64,000 nucleotides of DNA from JAWKTV01 sp041398905 (lineage in GTDB: Bacteria; Planctomycetota; Planctomycetia; Planctomycetales; Planctomycetaceae): positions 310,001 through 374,000 of the forward strand of contig JAWKTV010000002.1 of NCBI GenBank assembly GCA_041398905.1, read 5' to 3'. Each line of letters starts with the position of its first letter. Positions within the stretch are counted from its first letter, which is position 1. A program made the position numbers and the translations under genes. Below, piece by piece: positions 11,914-22,300 of this stretch. The notes under the pieces are model-generated. The model saw only the letters and a list, made by a program, of their open reading frames with translations, was not told the origin of the DNA and made no database searches.

Positions 11914-13011
11914 ATGTCTCACCGCATTCGCTTCATCATGGTTGGCGGCTTCCTGGGTGCCGGCAAAACCACGACGCTTGGCCGACTCGCGAAGGCGTAC
12001 ACCCAACGGGGCCTCAAGGTCGGCATCGTCACGAACGATCAGGCGACCGATCTCGTCGACACCAACACCCTCCGCTCGCAGGGGTTTGACGTCGGCGAAG
12101 TGGCCGGAGCCTGTTTTTGCTGCCACTTCAATGAGCTGATCGGCACGATGGAGTCGCTCGCCGCACAGGAACGACCCGACGTGATTCTGGCCGAGCCGGT
12201 CGGTAGCTGCACCGATCTCGCGGCGACGGTCGTCCGCCCGATCCAGCAGTTGTTCGACACCGAGTTCGACATCGCACCTTACACGGTGATCCTCAAGCCC
12301 AGTCACGGCAGCCGCATCCTCAAGGACGAGGCCGGGGGCGGGTTCTCTCCCAAGGCGGCGTACATCCTCAAGAAGCAGCTCGAAGAAGCAGACGCGATCC
12401 TGATCAACCGCGTCGACGAGCTGTCCGATGCCGCGCAGGCGGAACTGGTCGACCTGGTCCGCGGAGCCCATCCCGACACCCCGCTGCTGAAGATCTCGGC
12501 CCGCGATGGCCGGGGCTTCGACGCGCTGCTGGAACTGCTCGATCAGCAGGGCGACTTCGGCCGCAAGGTCATGGAGGTCGACTACGACATTTACGCGGAG
12601 GGCGAAGCCGAGCTGGGCTGGCTCAACAGCAGCCTGACGGTGCGGGGCGAAACGACGTTCGCCCTCGACACGCTGCTGCTGGGGATCATCGAGCGACTGC
12701 GACGCGACCTGGAAGAGCAGCAGGCGGAGACCGCGCACCTCAAGGCGATTGGCCTGTGGGATGGGTTCTTCGGAGTCGCTAACCTGATCAGCAGCGAAAC
12801 CCGTCCCGAGTTGTCGTTGCCATCGAACTGCGAAGTCCAGGAGGCCGAGGTGATCGTCAACGCGCGGGTTGCGTGCGATCCGGAGATTCTGCAGCGGCTC
12901 GTCGAGAGCGCAGTGACCGACGTCGCCCGGGACCTTGGCGCGACCGTCGAGTTCCGTCAAACGCAGTCCTTCCGGCCCGGCCGACCGGTACCAACGCACC
13001 GGATCATGTGA
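11914..13011 (+). CDS. CobW/COG0523-type G3E GTPase
   Basis: A 365-residue P-loop GTPase of the SIMIBI G3E family, which hands metal ions to target proteins. Visible motifs are Walker A GGFLGAGKTT (11-20), the metal-binding CxCC variant in GACFCCHFNEL (C67, C69, C70), the switch/Walker B segment VILAEPVGSC and the NRVDEL version of the NKxD guanine-specificity motif. The C-terminal region contains a CobW-C-like half. The ATG at 11914 places the P-loop at the usual distance from the N-terminus; an upstream ATG at 11893 is less likely. It is not linked to cobalamin, urease or zinc-uptake genes here, so the metal is unknown. Confidence 0.85.
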   Translation: MSHRIRFIMVGGFLGAGKTTTLGRLAKAYTQRGLKVGIVTNDQATDLVDTNTLRSQGFDVGEVAGACFCCHFNELIGTMESLAAQERPDVILAEPVGSCTDLAATVVRPIQQLFDTEFDIAPYTVILKPSHGSRILKDEAGGGFSPKAAYILKKQLEEADAILINRVDELSDAAQAELVDLVRGAHPDTPLLKISARDGRGFDALLELLDQQGDFGRKVMEVDYDIYAEGEAELGWLNSSLTVRGETTFALDTLLLGIIERLRRDLEEQQAETAHLKAIGLWDGFFGVANLISSETRPELSLPSNCEVQEAEVIVNARVACDPEILQRLVESAVTDVARDLGATVEFRQTQSFRPGRPVPTHRIM

Positions 13012-13423
13012 CGCGCGAACGAGCACCCGCGCTCGCACTCACAAGTACTCCTCGACGGGTGGCGGTAACACGGAGGTCGAACGAGGAAGCGCGGTGCGGA
13101 CATGTCACAGTCTCGGCGACACCGACACAATCGCGAGCCCGTGCAGGATTCCTGGCAAGCCGGCGTGCGCCAGCATCCGGACCGGGGCGGTGCCCCGACA
13201 GCGCGGCGTCACTCACCAACGATGGCGCTTGCATCGCGCCTGACGGTCCGGGGCCTCACGGCCGCCGGCTCGCCAACGCCGATTTCGAGCCGGCATCCCA
13301 CCAACGAGCGAGTGCACCTGTCTCCCGGTCTCCCGCTACTACTCCCCGATTCGATCGACGCGTCACCCCGGCGCGGACTACAATCCGGTTTTGCTCCGAT
13401 GACATCTGCCGAATGCGGAACTG
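13012..13423. other. Intergenic region
   Basis: 412 bases between the GTPase and Rieske genes. Short open frames here have the composition of shadows, with no ribosome site or family signature. No hairpin with a T-run was seen. Confidence 0.5.
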
Positions 13424-13729
13424 ATGACAGAGAAGATTGCCAACTTGAACGAAGTGCCGGCGGGCGGGCGGAAGTCGGTCATCGTTGACGAGACGCCGGC
13501 ATTGCTGCTGCGCGCCGGCGACGACTACTACTGTCTCGAAGACGTCTGCACACATGATGGTCAGCCGTTGACGGATGGCCCCGTGGTTGACGGGGCCATC
13601 GAGTGCCCGCGGCATGGCGCGCGGTTCGACATGCGAACCGGGGCTCCCTTGTGCATGCCGGCGACCGAGCCGGTGCGGGTGTTCACGGTCGAAGTCCGCG
13701 AGGATGGCGTCTACGCCATCGTCGATTGA
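13424..13729 (+). CDS. Rieske-type [2Fe-2S] ferredoxin
   Basis: A 101-residue small Rieske protein with both cluster-binding motifs: CTHDG (C42, H44) and CPRHGARFD (C61, H64). The surrounding strands match NirD/BphF-type soluble ferredoxins, with no signal peptide or membrane helix, so it is probably a cytoplasmic electron carrier. No oxygenase or reductase partner is adjacent; the next gene is convergent and 26 bases away. The redox partner is unknown. Confidence 0.92.
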   Translation: MTEKIANLNEVPAGGRKSVIVDETPALLLRAGDDYYCLEDVCTHDGQPLTDGPVVDGAIECPRHGARFDMRTGAPLCMPATEPVRVFTVEVREDGVYAIVD

Positions 13730-13755
13730 CCCGCACGCGCGACGGGTGGCGGCAG

Positions 13756-15642
13756 CTACTCCGTCAGCGGTGTCACGACAATGCTGCTGAAGACCAACTG
13801 GGTGGCGGCGTGCGTGCCGACGAATATTTGTTCGTCACCATGGCTCTGCCAGCCCGCCCCTTGTTGCAAGTCGTCGAGCGGGGCGGGCCAGATGAGAACC
13901 TGCTGATCGCCGATCCGAACCTCCAGCCCGAGGTGATCGACCCGGATGTCGACCTTCGTCACTTCGCCAACCGGCAACAGTGGCTCGGGAAACGTGTGAC
14001 GTTCGACAACTTTGCCGTCGTCGGCACCGGAGTTGATCATCGAGTCGAACCCCTGCGCCCCTTTGCGGTCGAGCAGCAGCACCGTCGAGTTGCCGTCGCC
14101 CAAAGGCACACCGACGATCAAGGCCCCCTGGCCGGACGTCCGCGTGACTTCCAGGCTGGCGGTGAATCGGGCCGGGAGCGTGTGCGGGAACTCCAGCCAG
14201 ATGTTGCCCGTGATTCGATCGGGAGGCGTGAGCAGTTTCCCGTCCTCGAACCGCCAGCCCTCCCCCGACGTCAACACCTGCTCGAGGTTCAGGGCCTGCA
14301 CGAGGTCCGTGGTGCTGGTAATCGTGATCGGCACCGACGTATCAGATGGTGCGGGCAATTCGGCGATGCCTTGCGGGGACCCGCCGTTGCCACCAGCACT
14401 TCCGCCGCCACCAGATGAGGGGGGCTGGGAAATCCACCAGATCAGCGCGACCAGGGCCATCACCAGCGGGGCGAACAGCCAGCGAGCGGCGGACGGAGAC
14501 GACTGCGGCGACACGTCCGGCATCGGCGTCGTCGCACCCATGCTGTCGTCCAGGATTTCCGCCGGGGCAGGCTGCGTGGGCTGTTCGATGATCTCCCGCA
14601 GGTTCAATTGTGCGTCCTGCAGAGCCCCGATGACCTCGGTCATCGACTGGTACCGGTTGACCGGCGATTTGGCCATCATCTTGCGGTAGACGTCGTCGAG
14701 GTGCTTCGAGACATTGGCGCGCGAGTCGAGCAGGCTGGGGATCGCCTTTTCGCGGTGGGCGAACAGCCGGGAGATGTCGGAACCTTCGTGGTAGGGAGTC
14801 CAGCCCGTCAGCAGGTAGTACAAGGTGCAGCCGAGGCTGTAGACATCGGCCCGACCGTCGACTTCGCCGGGTGAACTGGCCTGCTCGGGAGCCATGTAGT
14901 TGATGGTGCCCATCGCGAGGCTCGGCTCGGTCACACTTTCCTCGACGTTGGCCCCTTCGGCCAGTCGCCGCAGGCCCGGGTGGAGTCTCGACAGACCGAG
15001 GTCGAGCACCTTCACCACTCCCGAGTTGTCGAGAAACAGGTTGCTGGGCTTCACGTCCCGATGGATGACTCCGCGACTGTGTGCGTACTCCAATCCGCGG
15101 GCCGCCTGCGTCACGTAGTCGATCGCCTGCTCGACCCTGAGCGGTCCGTGCTTGCGGACGAGCTTGCCGAGGTCGCTCCCCTCGATCAGGTCCATCACCA
15201 GATAGTAGTGGCCGGCCTCCTGGCCGGCGTCGTGCGCGACGACGATGTTCGGGTGCGACAACTCGCCCGAGACTTTGATCTCGTGCCGGAACCGCTTGAC
15301 CGACTCGATGTAGTCGGTGGCGGATGGAAGCACCAATTTAATGGCCCGCTCCTTCCGCATCACCATATGGTAGGCGCGAAAGACCTCGCCCATGCCTCCC
15401 TGACCGATCGGCTCCATGAGCAGGTAGTTGCCCAGCACCAGCTTGTCCGCCATGCCGTTGCACATGCGGTCGGCCTGGAAGCGGGTCATCCGGCCGGCGG
15501 CGACCAGCTCATCGGCGATCGTCCGCATCGACTTAAGTCCGCAGTCCTCCGTCAATCGATCGGAGATGCGACGAAAGTCCTGCTCGGGCAGGATTCCATT
15601 CGATGAAAGCACCGACAGAAGATGACTGACCGAAGGGTCCAT
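13756..15642 (-). CDS. Ser/Thr protein kinase with transmembrane helix and beta-rich extracytoplasmic domain
   Basis: A 628-residue kinase. An N-terminal helical region (1-70) precedes the catalytic domain: glycine loop IGQGGMGEVF (79-88), Lys102 (AIK), HRDVKPSN 194-201 with Asp196, DLG 214-216 in place of DFG, and APE 251-253. DLG is a common, functional variant. A hydrophobic helix (about 402-421) and a Ser/Gly-rich linker follow. The last ~170 residues are beta-rich and resemble a 3-keto-disaccharide-hydrolase/concanavalin-type ligand-binding domain (RFTASLEVTRTSGQGALIVG). This suggests signalling in response to an external ligand. The neighbouring exported-protein gene lies upstream on the same strand with a 118-base gap. 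Confidence 0.92.
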   Translation of the reverse strand: MDPSVSHLLSVLSSNGILPEQDFRRISDRLTEDCGLKSMRTIADELVAAGRMTRFQADRMCNGMADKLVLGNYLLMEPIGQGGMGEVFRAYHMVMRKERAIKLVLPSATDYIESVKRFRHEIKVSGELSHPNIVVAHDAGQEAGHYYLVMDLIEGSDLGKLVRKHGPLRVEQAIDYVTQAARGLEYAHSRGVIHRDVKPSNLFLDNSGVVKVLDLGLSRLHPGLRRLAEGANVEESVTEPSLAMGTINYMAPEQASSPGEVDGRADVYSLGCTLYYLLTGWTPYHEGSDISRLFAHREKAIPSLLDSRANVSKHLDDVYRKMMAKSPVNRYQSMTEVIGALQDAQLNLREIIEQPTQPAPAEILDDSMGATTPMPDVSPQSSPSAARWLFAPLVMALVALIWWISQPPSSGGGGSAGGNGGSPQGIAELPAPSDTSVPITITSTTDLVQALNLEQVLTSGEGWRFEDGKLLTPPDRITGNIWLEFPHTLPARFTASLEVTRTSGQGALIVGVPLGDGNSTVLLLDRKGAQGFDSMINSGADDGKVVERHTFPEPLLPVGEVTKVDIRVDHLGLEVRIGDQQVLIWPAPLDDLQQGAGWQSHGDEQIFVGTHAATQLVFSSIVVTPLTE

Positions 15643-15760
15643 GTGCGACCGGGGGGGAGGCGAAGACGCGGAAACGCGAAGGGGTCACCGGGACTCTTCC
15701 GAGTCTACCCGGCGACCCCGGCGAACTCAAACTTTGAGGACTCTCCCGCAATTGCAGCCG

Positions 15761-16966
15761 CTATTTGGTGTAGCGGATGCACACCGAGTCGCGGACACGG
15801 CCGATGTCGCGCTGGACTTCCTGGACGATGTGCTCCAGCGGCGGACCGAAGCCCGTGGCGTTGCCCGCACCCTTGGTGCGGAATTCGTCCGGCGGTGGCG
15901 GAGACCCTTTGGGCCAGGCCGCCGCAAAGGTGACGGTGATGGTACCGATGTCCTGCGTCTGGCCCAGCCGGGCGGCGGCCGACTCAGCGAAGTCGGTCAC
16001 CAGAAAGCTCTCCACATGCTGATTCGTTTTGTGCCAGCCTTTGAGGATCGGGCTGTCCCCCTGTTTGACGATGTACACGCTGTACTTGGGTTGGCCCTTC
16101 TTCGGTCCCGCGGTCTCGCGGACATCGCTGAAGGTGAAGACGCTCATCCCGTCGATCAGGAGATTCGCGGCGGCGTCGAAGTGCGATTCGTTGTAGATCT
16201 TGACGGCGTAGGTTTGGCCTTTGCGGATCTCCACGAACGGCAAGTCGTCTTCGATACGAATCGGGCATGCATGCCCGTCGACAAGGATCTCGATCGCGTA
16301 CGGAGAATCGGGACTTGAGCGGAGCCGGGTGTTGCCCGCTTCGACCTTGTGCGTCGGCTGCACCAGGCTGTCTCGCAGAATTCCGTCGATCTGGTGGGGG
16401 GTGCCGTCCGCCGGCAGGTGAGCCGTCAGGCCGATCGTCTCGACAACCGTTTCCGGCCCGGCGACGGTTTCCTCGAACTTTCCTTCGATGACCCCCTGGG
16501 TATTGAAGTTGGTCAGCACGCTGCCGAACGGGTCGACGAGCCGACCACTGATCTTGACGGCGAGCTGCGGAACTTCGCGGCCGAGCTGGGAGTCGAAGAT
16601 CGGGGTCTCGGTGATCGAGTATTCACCCGCCAGGCCCACCTTGGCCCGAGCCTTGACGTCGATCTCGTGCTTCAGGAATTCGTCGTGAAACATCTGCACC
16701 AGTGCCGGACCGGAAGCCGACGGAAAGGTCGGCGGGCCGGAAAACTGCCCAATCGAAATCGCATCGATTGATTGGGCATGCATCAGCTTGGCGACGTTCT
16801 CGACCACGACCACCACTTTGGCGTGCAGCGCGTCACCCGCCTGAGCCTGGCCAGCAAGCAGCATCGCACCAAACATCGCGGCCAACGCGAAGCCACCTGT
16901 TCGCCTTTGAAGGCGGGCGGCACGCCGGCACGCGGCGGAGCGTTTTGAATCGGAGTAGAGAAACAT
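15761..16966 (-). CDS. Exported protein of unknown function
   Basis: About 401 residues with a basic N-terminus and a hydrophobic signal segment ending at AGQAQAGDALHAK, so exported. The mature part begins with a region (VVVVVENVAKLM, ISIGQFSGPP, GPALVQMFHDEFLKHEIDVK) that loosely resembles CsgG/FlgO-type outer-membrane-associated folds. The C-terminal half has a segment KGQTYAVKIYNES followed by beta strands. I do not recognise a defined family. Starts at 16966 and 16987 are both possible in the same frame; the inner ATG gives a more typical signal peptide. It lies between a kinase gene and a haem-motif gene on the same strand, possibly co-transcribed with the latter (170-base gap). Confidence 0.7.
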   Translation of the reverse strand: MFLYSDSKRSAACRRAARLQRRTGGFALAAMFGAMLLAGQAQAGDALHAKVVVVVENVAKLMHAQSIDAISIGQFSGPPTFPSASGPALVQMFHDEFLKHEIDVKARAKVGLAGEYSITETPIFDSQLGREVPQLAVKISGRLVDPFGSVLTNFNTQGVIEGKFEETVAGPETVVETIGLTAHLPADGTPHQIDGILRDSLVQPTHKVEAGNTRLRSSPDSPYAIEILVDGHACPIRIEDDLPFVEIRKGQTYAVKIYNESHFDAAANLLIDGMSVFTFSDVRETAGPKKGQPKYSVYIVKQGDSPILKGWHKTNQHVESFLVTDFAESAAARLGQTQDIGTITVTFAAAWPKGSPPPPDEFRTKGAGNATGFGPPLEHIVQEVQRDIGRVRDSVCIRYTK

Positions 16967-17157
16967 CGTTGTCTCCCGGTCGTACAAGGTGTCAGTTCAT
17001 CCGGCCAGGTTCCGCGAAGGCGGAGGCCGTACTTGAATATCAACGTTTTGAATCCGCGTCGTCTTCCCAAGCAATCCGCCGAATCGAGCCACGAGCCGGT
17101 GACTGACAGCGCCACCCGCTCGCCGGCTCGCGGCTTCCAGCAACGTGCAGTCAAGGC

Positions 17158-18891
17158 TTAGTACACGTGCACCGGGGTTCCCAGGTCAAGCACCTGCATC
17201 AGGTACTGCGGAGCGCTGTGTCCCAGGTCCATGCTTTCCCAGTTGGCACGGGTAATCTTCTCATCCACCGCCAGGGGGCCGAGGCCATAGTTGGTCTTGA
17301 GCATCGGGTTCGCCTGGATCGTGAACTTCACGAAGTTCGGATCCTCGACGAGCACTTCGCAGGCGATGTCTTCCAGGCTGAGTCGCTGCTCGAAGCGGCG
17401 GGCGATCGCCTGCACCGGTTCAGGGAAGTCGGTGATCGGCTTGTTGATGTCGTCGCCAATCTGCAGAAACGGACCGGTCACCTGCTCGATCGCGCCCACA
17501 AAGCGGGCGCTGTCGGCGTTGACGAGGCGTTGCATCTCTTCGGGGGGCGGCACGATCGCCATCAGCTTGCGACGGGCATCGCCCAGTGCCCCGGCACCGT
17601 TCCGCAGCGTGTCGCTGAAGTTGATCATGCCGTGTCGATGACAGGCCATGCACGAGAGTCCGTTGACGATGACCGGCGCACCCGAGGTCTCCTTCAGGTC
17701 GCGGACGACCTCGATCGGACCCTCATCGATGCGGTTCCCCTGACCATCGACGAGGTAATACCCCTGGAGGCCATTGGGCAGACTGAAGATCATTTCGCCC
17801 CCGTCCTCCTCGAACGTGAGCTGATGGTACGGGTGGCCATCATAATCCGGCCCCAACGGAAACCGCATGATGTTTCCGCGCTCGGTGTTCTTCTTGAAGT
17901 CGTAGCTCTTCCAGTAGTAGCCGAAACGCGAGCGGTGGCGGTCAACAACGCGGTTGCCCGCCGAGACGCCGCTCTCCACAAAGCCAGCCCGGGCGACGCG
18001 GTCCCGCTGGAAGTCACCAATGACCGCCGCGCCCAGCATCTGCTCCAGCTCAAACGCCGTCTTCGGCAGACCGAGCAGCTCGTGATAGACCGGCGGTCGC
18101 ATGCAACGGGCGATGAACCAGTCGGCCCGGATGAAGCACAGCGGGGTTTCAGAGTACTGCTCGATGTCCCGGTACAGGTTCGCAACGGCCGGGTCGGGCA
18201 CGTTGGCGAAACCGCAGCCGTACGGGTAGTGCGTCAGAATCGTCTGCCACTGCTGAGTCGTCCAGCCAAGGTCGCGCAGGTCGACACGGAAGAGGGTCTG
18301 GTGTTCATCCAGAGGCTGCGGCAACACCAGCACCGGCTCCCAGCAGACGCTGTTGAGCGACTTCGCAAGGGCGGCACGGTACAGCCGCATCTCCATCTCG
18401 GTGACGTTGTGCGCGTTGTTGTACAGATGCGTCATCGTGAAGTAGCGGATGTACTGCCGGTACTCCGGCTGCGTCCGCTGCAGGTCATCGTGAATCGTCT
18501 GCAGGATCACCGGCCACTGCACGAACTCCCGCACTTCACGTTCGGGCATCGGGGCACCGGCGAGAATCCAGTCCTTGATGATCAGCCGCTCGTCCGGAGT
18601 CGGCTGCGGGTGATCCTCGGGAGGCATCTCGTTGTCGGCGATGCGCTGCCACATCACCGAATTGTCGAGATTCCCCTGCACAACATAGGAGTGGTCCGTC
18701 TCCAGCAGCGCGTCACGGTTCATCACGTCGAGAAACGCGTCGCCGTTGAACGTCGCGCCGTGGCAGTCGTAGCAGTACTTCTTGACCAGCGCGGAGCCGA
18801 GCGTTGGCAGGTCGCCCTGAGCGAACGCCGTTCCGCCTCCGGCCAAAGCCAGCAGCACGCCGCATATCCAGGTTCGAGTTGCTGAAATCAT
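17158..18891 (-). CDS. Secreted protein with two haem-type CxxCH motifs
   Basis: A 577-residue exported protein with a signal peptide (MISATRTWICGVLLALAGGGTAFAQ). A planctomycete-type cytochrome-like domain has the motif CYDCHG (C40, C43, H44) followed by the NEMPPEDHPQPTPDERLIIKDWI pattern typical of the PSCyt1 family. A second CMACH motif lies near residue 410. The long middle region (TMTHLYNNAHNVTEMEM, WYWKS-type aromatic patches) is not recognised. The first domain is the planctomycete cytochrome-like family; covalent haem attachment is inferred from CxxCH. No electron-transport partner is visible nearby. An exported protein of unknown function is encoded downstream. Confidence 0.82.
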   Translation of the reverse strand: MISATRTWICGVLLALAGGGTAFAQGDLPTLGSALVKKYCYDCHGATFNGDAFLDVMNRDALLETDHSYVVQGNLDNSVMWQRIADNEMPPEDHPQPTPDERLIIKDWILAGAPMPEREVREFVQWPVILQTIHDDLQRTQPEYRQYIRYFTMTHLYNNAHNVTEMEMRLYRAALAKSLNSVCWEPVLVLPQPLDEHQTLFRVDLRDLGWTTQQWQTILTHYPYGCGFANVPDPAVANLYRDIEQYSETPLCFIRADWFIARCMRPPVYHELLGLPKTAFELEQMLGAAVIGDFQRDRVARAGFVESGVSAGNRVVDRHRSRFGYYWKSYDFKKNTERGNIMRFPLGPDYDGHPYHQLTFEEDGGEMIFSLPNGLQGYYLVDGQGNRIDEGPIEVVRDLKETSGAPVIVNGLSCMACHRHGMINFSDTLRNGAGALGDARRKLMAIVPPPEEMQRLVNADSARFVGAIEQVTGPFLQIGDDINKPITDFPEPVQAIARRFEQRLSLEDIACEVLVEDPNFVKFTIQANPMLKTNYGLGPLAVDEKITRANWESMDLGHSAPQYLMQVLDLGTPVHVY

Positions 18892-19326
18892 GGCTGCACC
18901 TTGAGGCTCGTAAATGTGTTGGCTCGTTGCGCCGTCCGCGATACGCCTTGGGCGGGCCGGACAGCCGCAGGAATTGTGCAGGGGGGAAACGCTCAGTCCG
19001 CACGGATGCGGTTCTTCCCGGGAAAACGCCCGGCATCGAGCGATCTTCCCGAAAATTCCGTGGTCTGGAGGGAAATCCTCTGAACCAACGGCATCGACGC
19101 CGTCGCCCCTGCCAAGTGGACCGCCAGTCGCCCCCGGACGCCGGGCGCGAGAGCTTCGCCCGACCCATCACCCCACAATCGCCGACGCGTTCAGCTCGCC
19201 CCCAGGGGCTTCGCAAGAGTCCCCAGCCGCAGGAGCATACCAGACCCACCCATCAACCGACAACAATCTCCCCGCGAGACTGTGCCGGCGACGTACCACC
19301 AGGGGTGTCGTGACAGGCGTCTGGGG
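18892..19326. other. Intergenic region
   Basis: 435 bases between the haem-motif gene and the 3' end of the M56 gene, which are on the same strand. It must hold the promoter of the haem-motif gene. I see no reliable promoter motif, terminator or gene here. Confidence 0.5.
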
Positions 19327-22300
19327 TCAGCGGTCGTAAGCTCGTCGCAGCCGCTCGTGGATCGCTCGCGATTGTGTGATGACCAGCACCTGCGAGTGGC
19401 CATCGACGGCGATGTATCCTGAGCCGCCGCCGCTTCGCCATGAGGCGGCATCGACCCGTGCCTGTATCGCTTCGGCGAGTTGACGAAGATCGACCGCGTC
19501 CGCTTCGGCCTGCCGGAACAGAGCTGCCGGATAGACGATCGTGACCATTGGACCGGCCGCCCGCTCGGGGCTGGTCAGCACGAGCACCTCACCTTGAATG
19601 CTGCTGACAAGGCCCGTCAGATCCCCCAGTTTCTTTAGCGCGATATCCAGTTGATCCGCGGCTGCCGGCAACGTCAGCCTGGCGTCGCGATCGAATCCGG
19701 CCTCCAGCAGCCCCGCTTCATCAACCACAATGTTGAGACCGCTTTGCCGAGACCAGTCGCTGACGATCTCGTCCAGCGATTGTTCCCGCACCTTCACGTT
19801 GACCCGGGCCTCACGCACGCGATCGAAGAATACCAGCTCGGCACGGGTTGGCGTCGCGTCGGGCAATGGGGACCAACTCACCGCCTGCTGGTCGCCAGCC
19901 GCGGAGTCGATCGCGCTGAGCAGGTCCGCCACCCGCCGATGAATCGCAGTGGTCTGACGGACAATCAGCGACTTCGTCGCCGCATGGACGGCAATCGCCC
20001 CTGGCCCCCCGTGCTCGTCCCACGAGTCCGGCGCGATCGACTGTTGAATCAGGTCCGCATACCGTCGCAGCTCACCCGTCGACTCCTCGTCATCGCCGAT
20101 CAGCTTTTGAAGCGAGTGGACGACCCACGTCAGGCCCCCCGAGACTCGCTCCCCGCTCGTCACCTGCACCACTTCGGACTCAATGGTCCAGCCAAGCCCG
20201 CGAGGCCCACACAGCCGGTCGAGGATGTCCCGAACGCGGGCGTCACGCAGGTGCAGACGAACCTTGTCGTCACGCCGCACTCCGGCTTCCAACAACCCCG
20301 GCTCGTTCACCACGATGTTGATGCCGCCGCGCTCCGCAACGTCCGCCAGACACTGTGTCAACGAGATCGCCTCGAACGCCACATCCAGTCGGCTGTCGAG
20401 TTGTTCGGCGATCCGTCGCTCTGCAGCGGTTCGCTCATTCGTAGGAGCGATCGTGCGCGGCGGAGCGGACAGGCGGAGCGGCGTCGCTTCCCACCCAGGC
20501 AACTTCGCATCGTTCCCCGGCCACAGCCGACGCAACTGCGTCAGCAGTTCAGCGACCTCCTGGTGTACCGCTTCAGGCGCACGGATGACGAGCGAGAGCG
20601 TCGGCTGATGGGCAACAATCGTCCCGGTTCCACCAAACGTCTCCCACGAGCCAGGCTCGATCGTGCGGACAATCAGGTCGGCCAGCACCTCCAGTGACTC
20701 CACCTGCCGAGCCGGCCTCTCCGAGTCGTTCTTCGCAATGATTGGATCACTCAGCGTCACCAGGTCGCCAGCCGTATAGACGACTACCTTGGGCCAGTTG
20801 GCCGCTGCCTGCCTGCTGGTCACCACCAGTTCGCCATCGACGACGATCCAGTCCAGTTCGAGCGGTTCGAGGATCAGTTTCAGACAACTCCGCAGCGAGA
20901 TGCCCGAGACGGACAGATTGACCGGTGTTCTGCCCGTGACCCCGGCGAGCCTGAGCCGCTCTTCGTCGATGCGAAGCGCGCCACCAAAGACCTGTTCGTC
21001 CAGCCGCCGCAATGCATCCTCCAGCGGAGTCTCGACGAAGTCGACCACGACGGGACGCCGGAGTCCGTCGAGCAGCTTCGCCTCGACGACCGGGTAGTGC
21101 ATGTCCGTCGGGGCGGCTTTCGCGCGTTGCCGCCGCACATAGTCCCGTGCCCGCTGCATCTCGCTGGCCGGGTAAGCGGTGTCGCCGATCGGGCGAACTC
21201 TTGTGCCGACGAGGGGCAACGTGATCGGTGACGTCGCCGCCAATCGGTGCAGCTCCAGCTTGTCCTTCGCGACATCGTAGTCGATTCGAGTTCCATGCAG
21301 CTCGATGGTATCTCCGTCACCCTGAGTCGCCGCGATCCGGGCGTCACCCTCCGAAGTCAACTTGTCGACGCGTCCTGATTCCGGGTCGATCCAGATGTTG
21401 ATGCTCGCCCCGGCCACTCGCTGGAACCCTTCGCCCAGACGACTCCGAATCTTGCAGCCCGTCAGGGTATGCACACCGCCCGGCAGTCCCTGCGCGCTCA
21501 ACGAATGGCAGGTGAACTCCATACTCTCGCATTCCAGCCTCGCTTCGAGGGCGTGGAACTGCGGCTCGGCCTCGTCGTCGGTCGGAATCAGCAGGACTAC
21601 CCGGCCAGCGGTCAGGCGAAACCAGGGGGTCGCCTTTCGTGTGATCTCGACGGTTCCGCTGGCCCGCAGTTCCGTGCGATACCCCTCAGGCAGGTCGTCC
21701 ACCCGCCAGCTCACGTGATCGTCGCGAGCGACAACAACTCGCATGGCCGGCGAGCCAATCCGGTACTCGATGGTCGGACTTCCCGCATCAGCAGCGATCC
21801 GGGTGACGCCATCCGGCAACGAGTCGACATGCTGTTCGGTGGCTTCGCCAGCGGTCACGGCCGCGTCTGGGGACCGCTCGCCGACTTCGTCCACGTCGTC
21901 CGCACCATCCAGCAGTTCCTCCTCCTCACCGCTGAGCCACGAAGCGCCTGGCGTCACTCCAAGCAGAACCGTCTGCGGCGACTGCGGTCCCGTGACGCCT
22001 TCAACCACCTCGTTCGCCGGCTCCGCGAAGAACGCGAGCGAGCCGGTCACCAGCACACCGCAGACGATCGCAAGAATCGGCCCGTGGGGAAGTCTTGCAG
22101 CGTCACGAGCCGACCGACCGCCGCCGCCGCTCAGTCCCGCTTCATCCCGACTCAACAGATGTTGCACGCGTTGCAGAAGTTCCATCTTCCGTCCTCCCAG
22201 GTTTGGGGAAAGCACAACGATCGATTTCGGCCCTGCCATTCGGCGGGCCACATGCTCCAACGCAGTCACATAGTCGAGCGGCGACCCAACCGCGCGGGCC

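Noticed and set aside
11851..13038. Nearly 400-codon frame opposite the CobW-type GTPase
   Set aside because: Exact mirror of a gene with intact Walker A and CxCC motifs; no ribosome site and no recognisable domain.
17167..18885. About 570-codon frame opposite the haem-motif protein
   Set aside because: Shadow frame; the sense strand has a signal peptide and CxxCH motifs.
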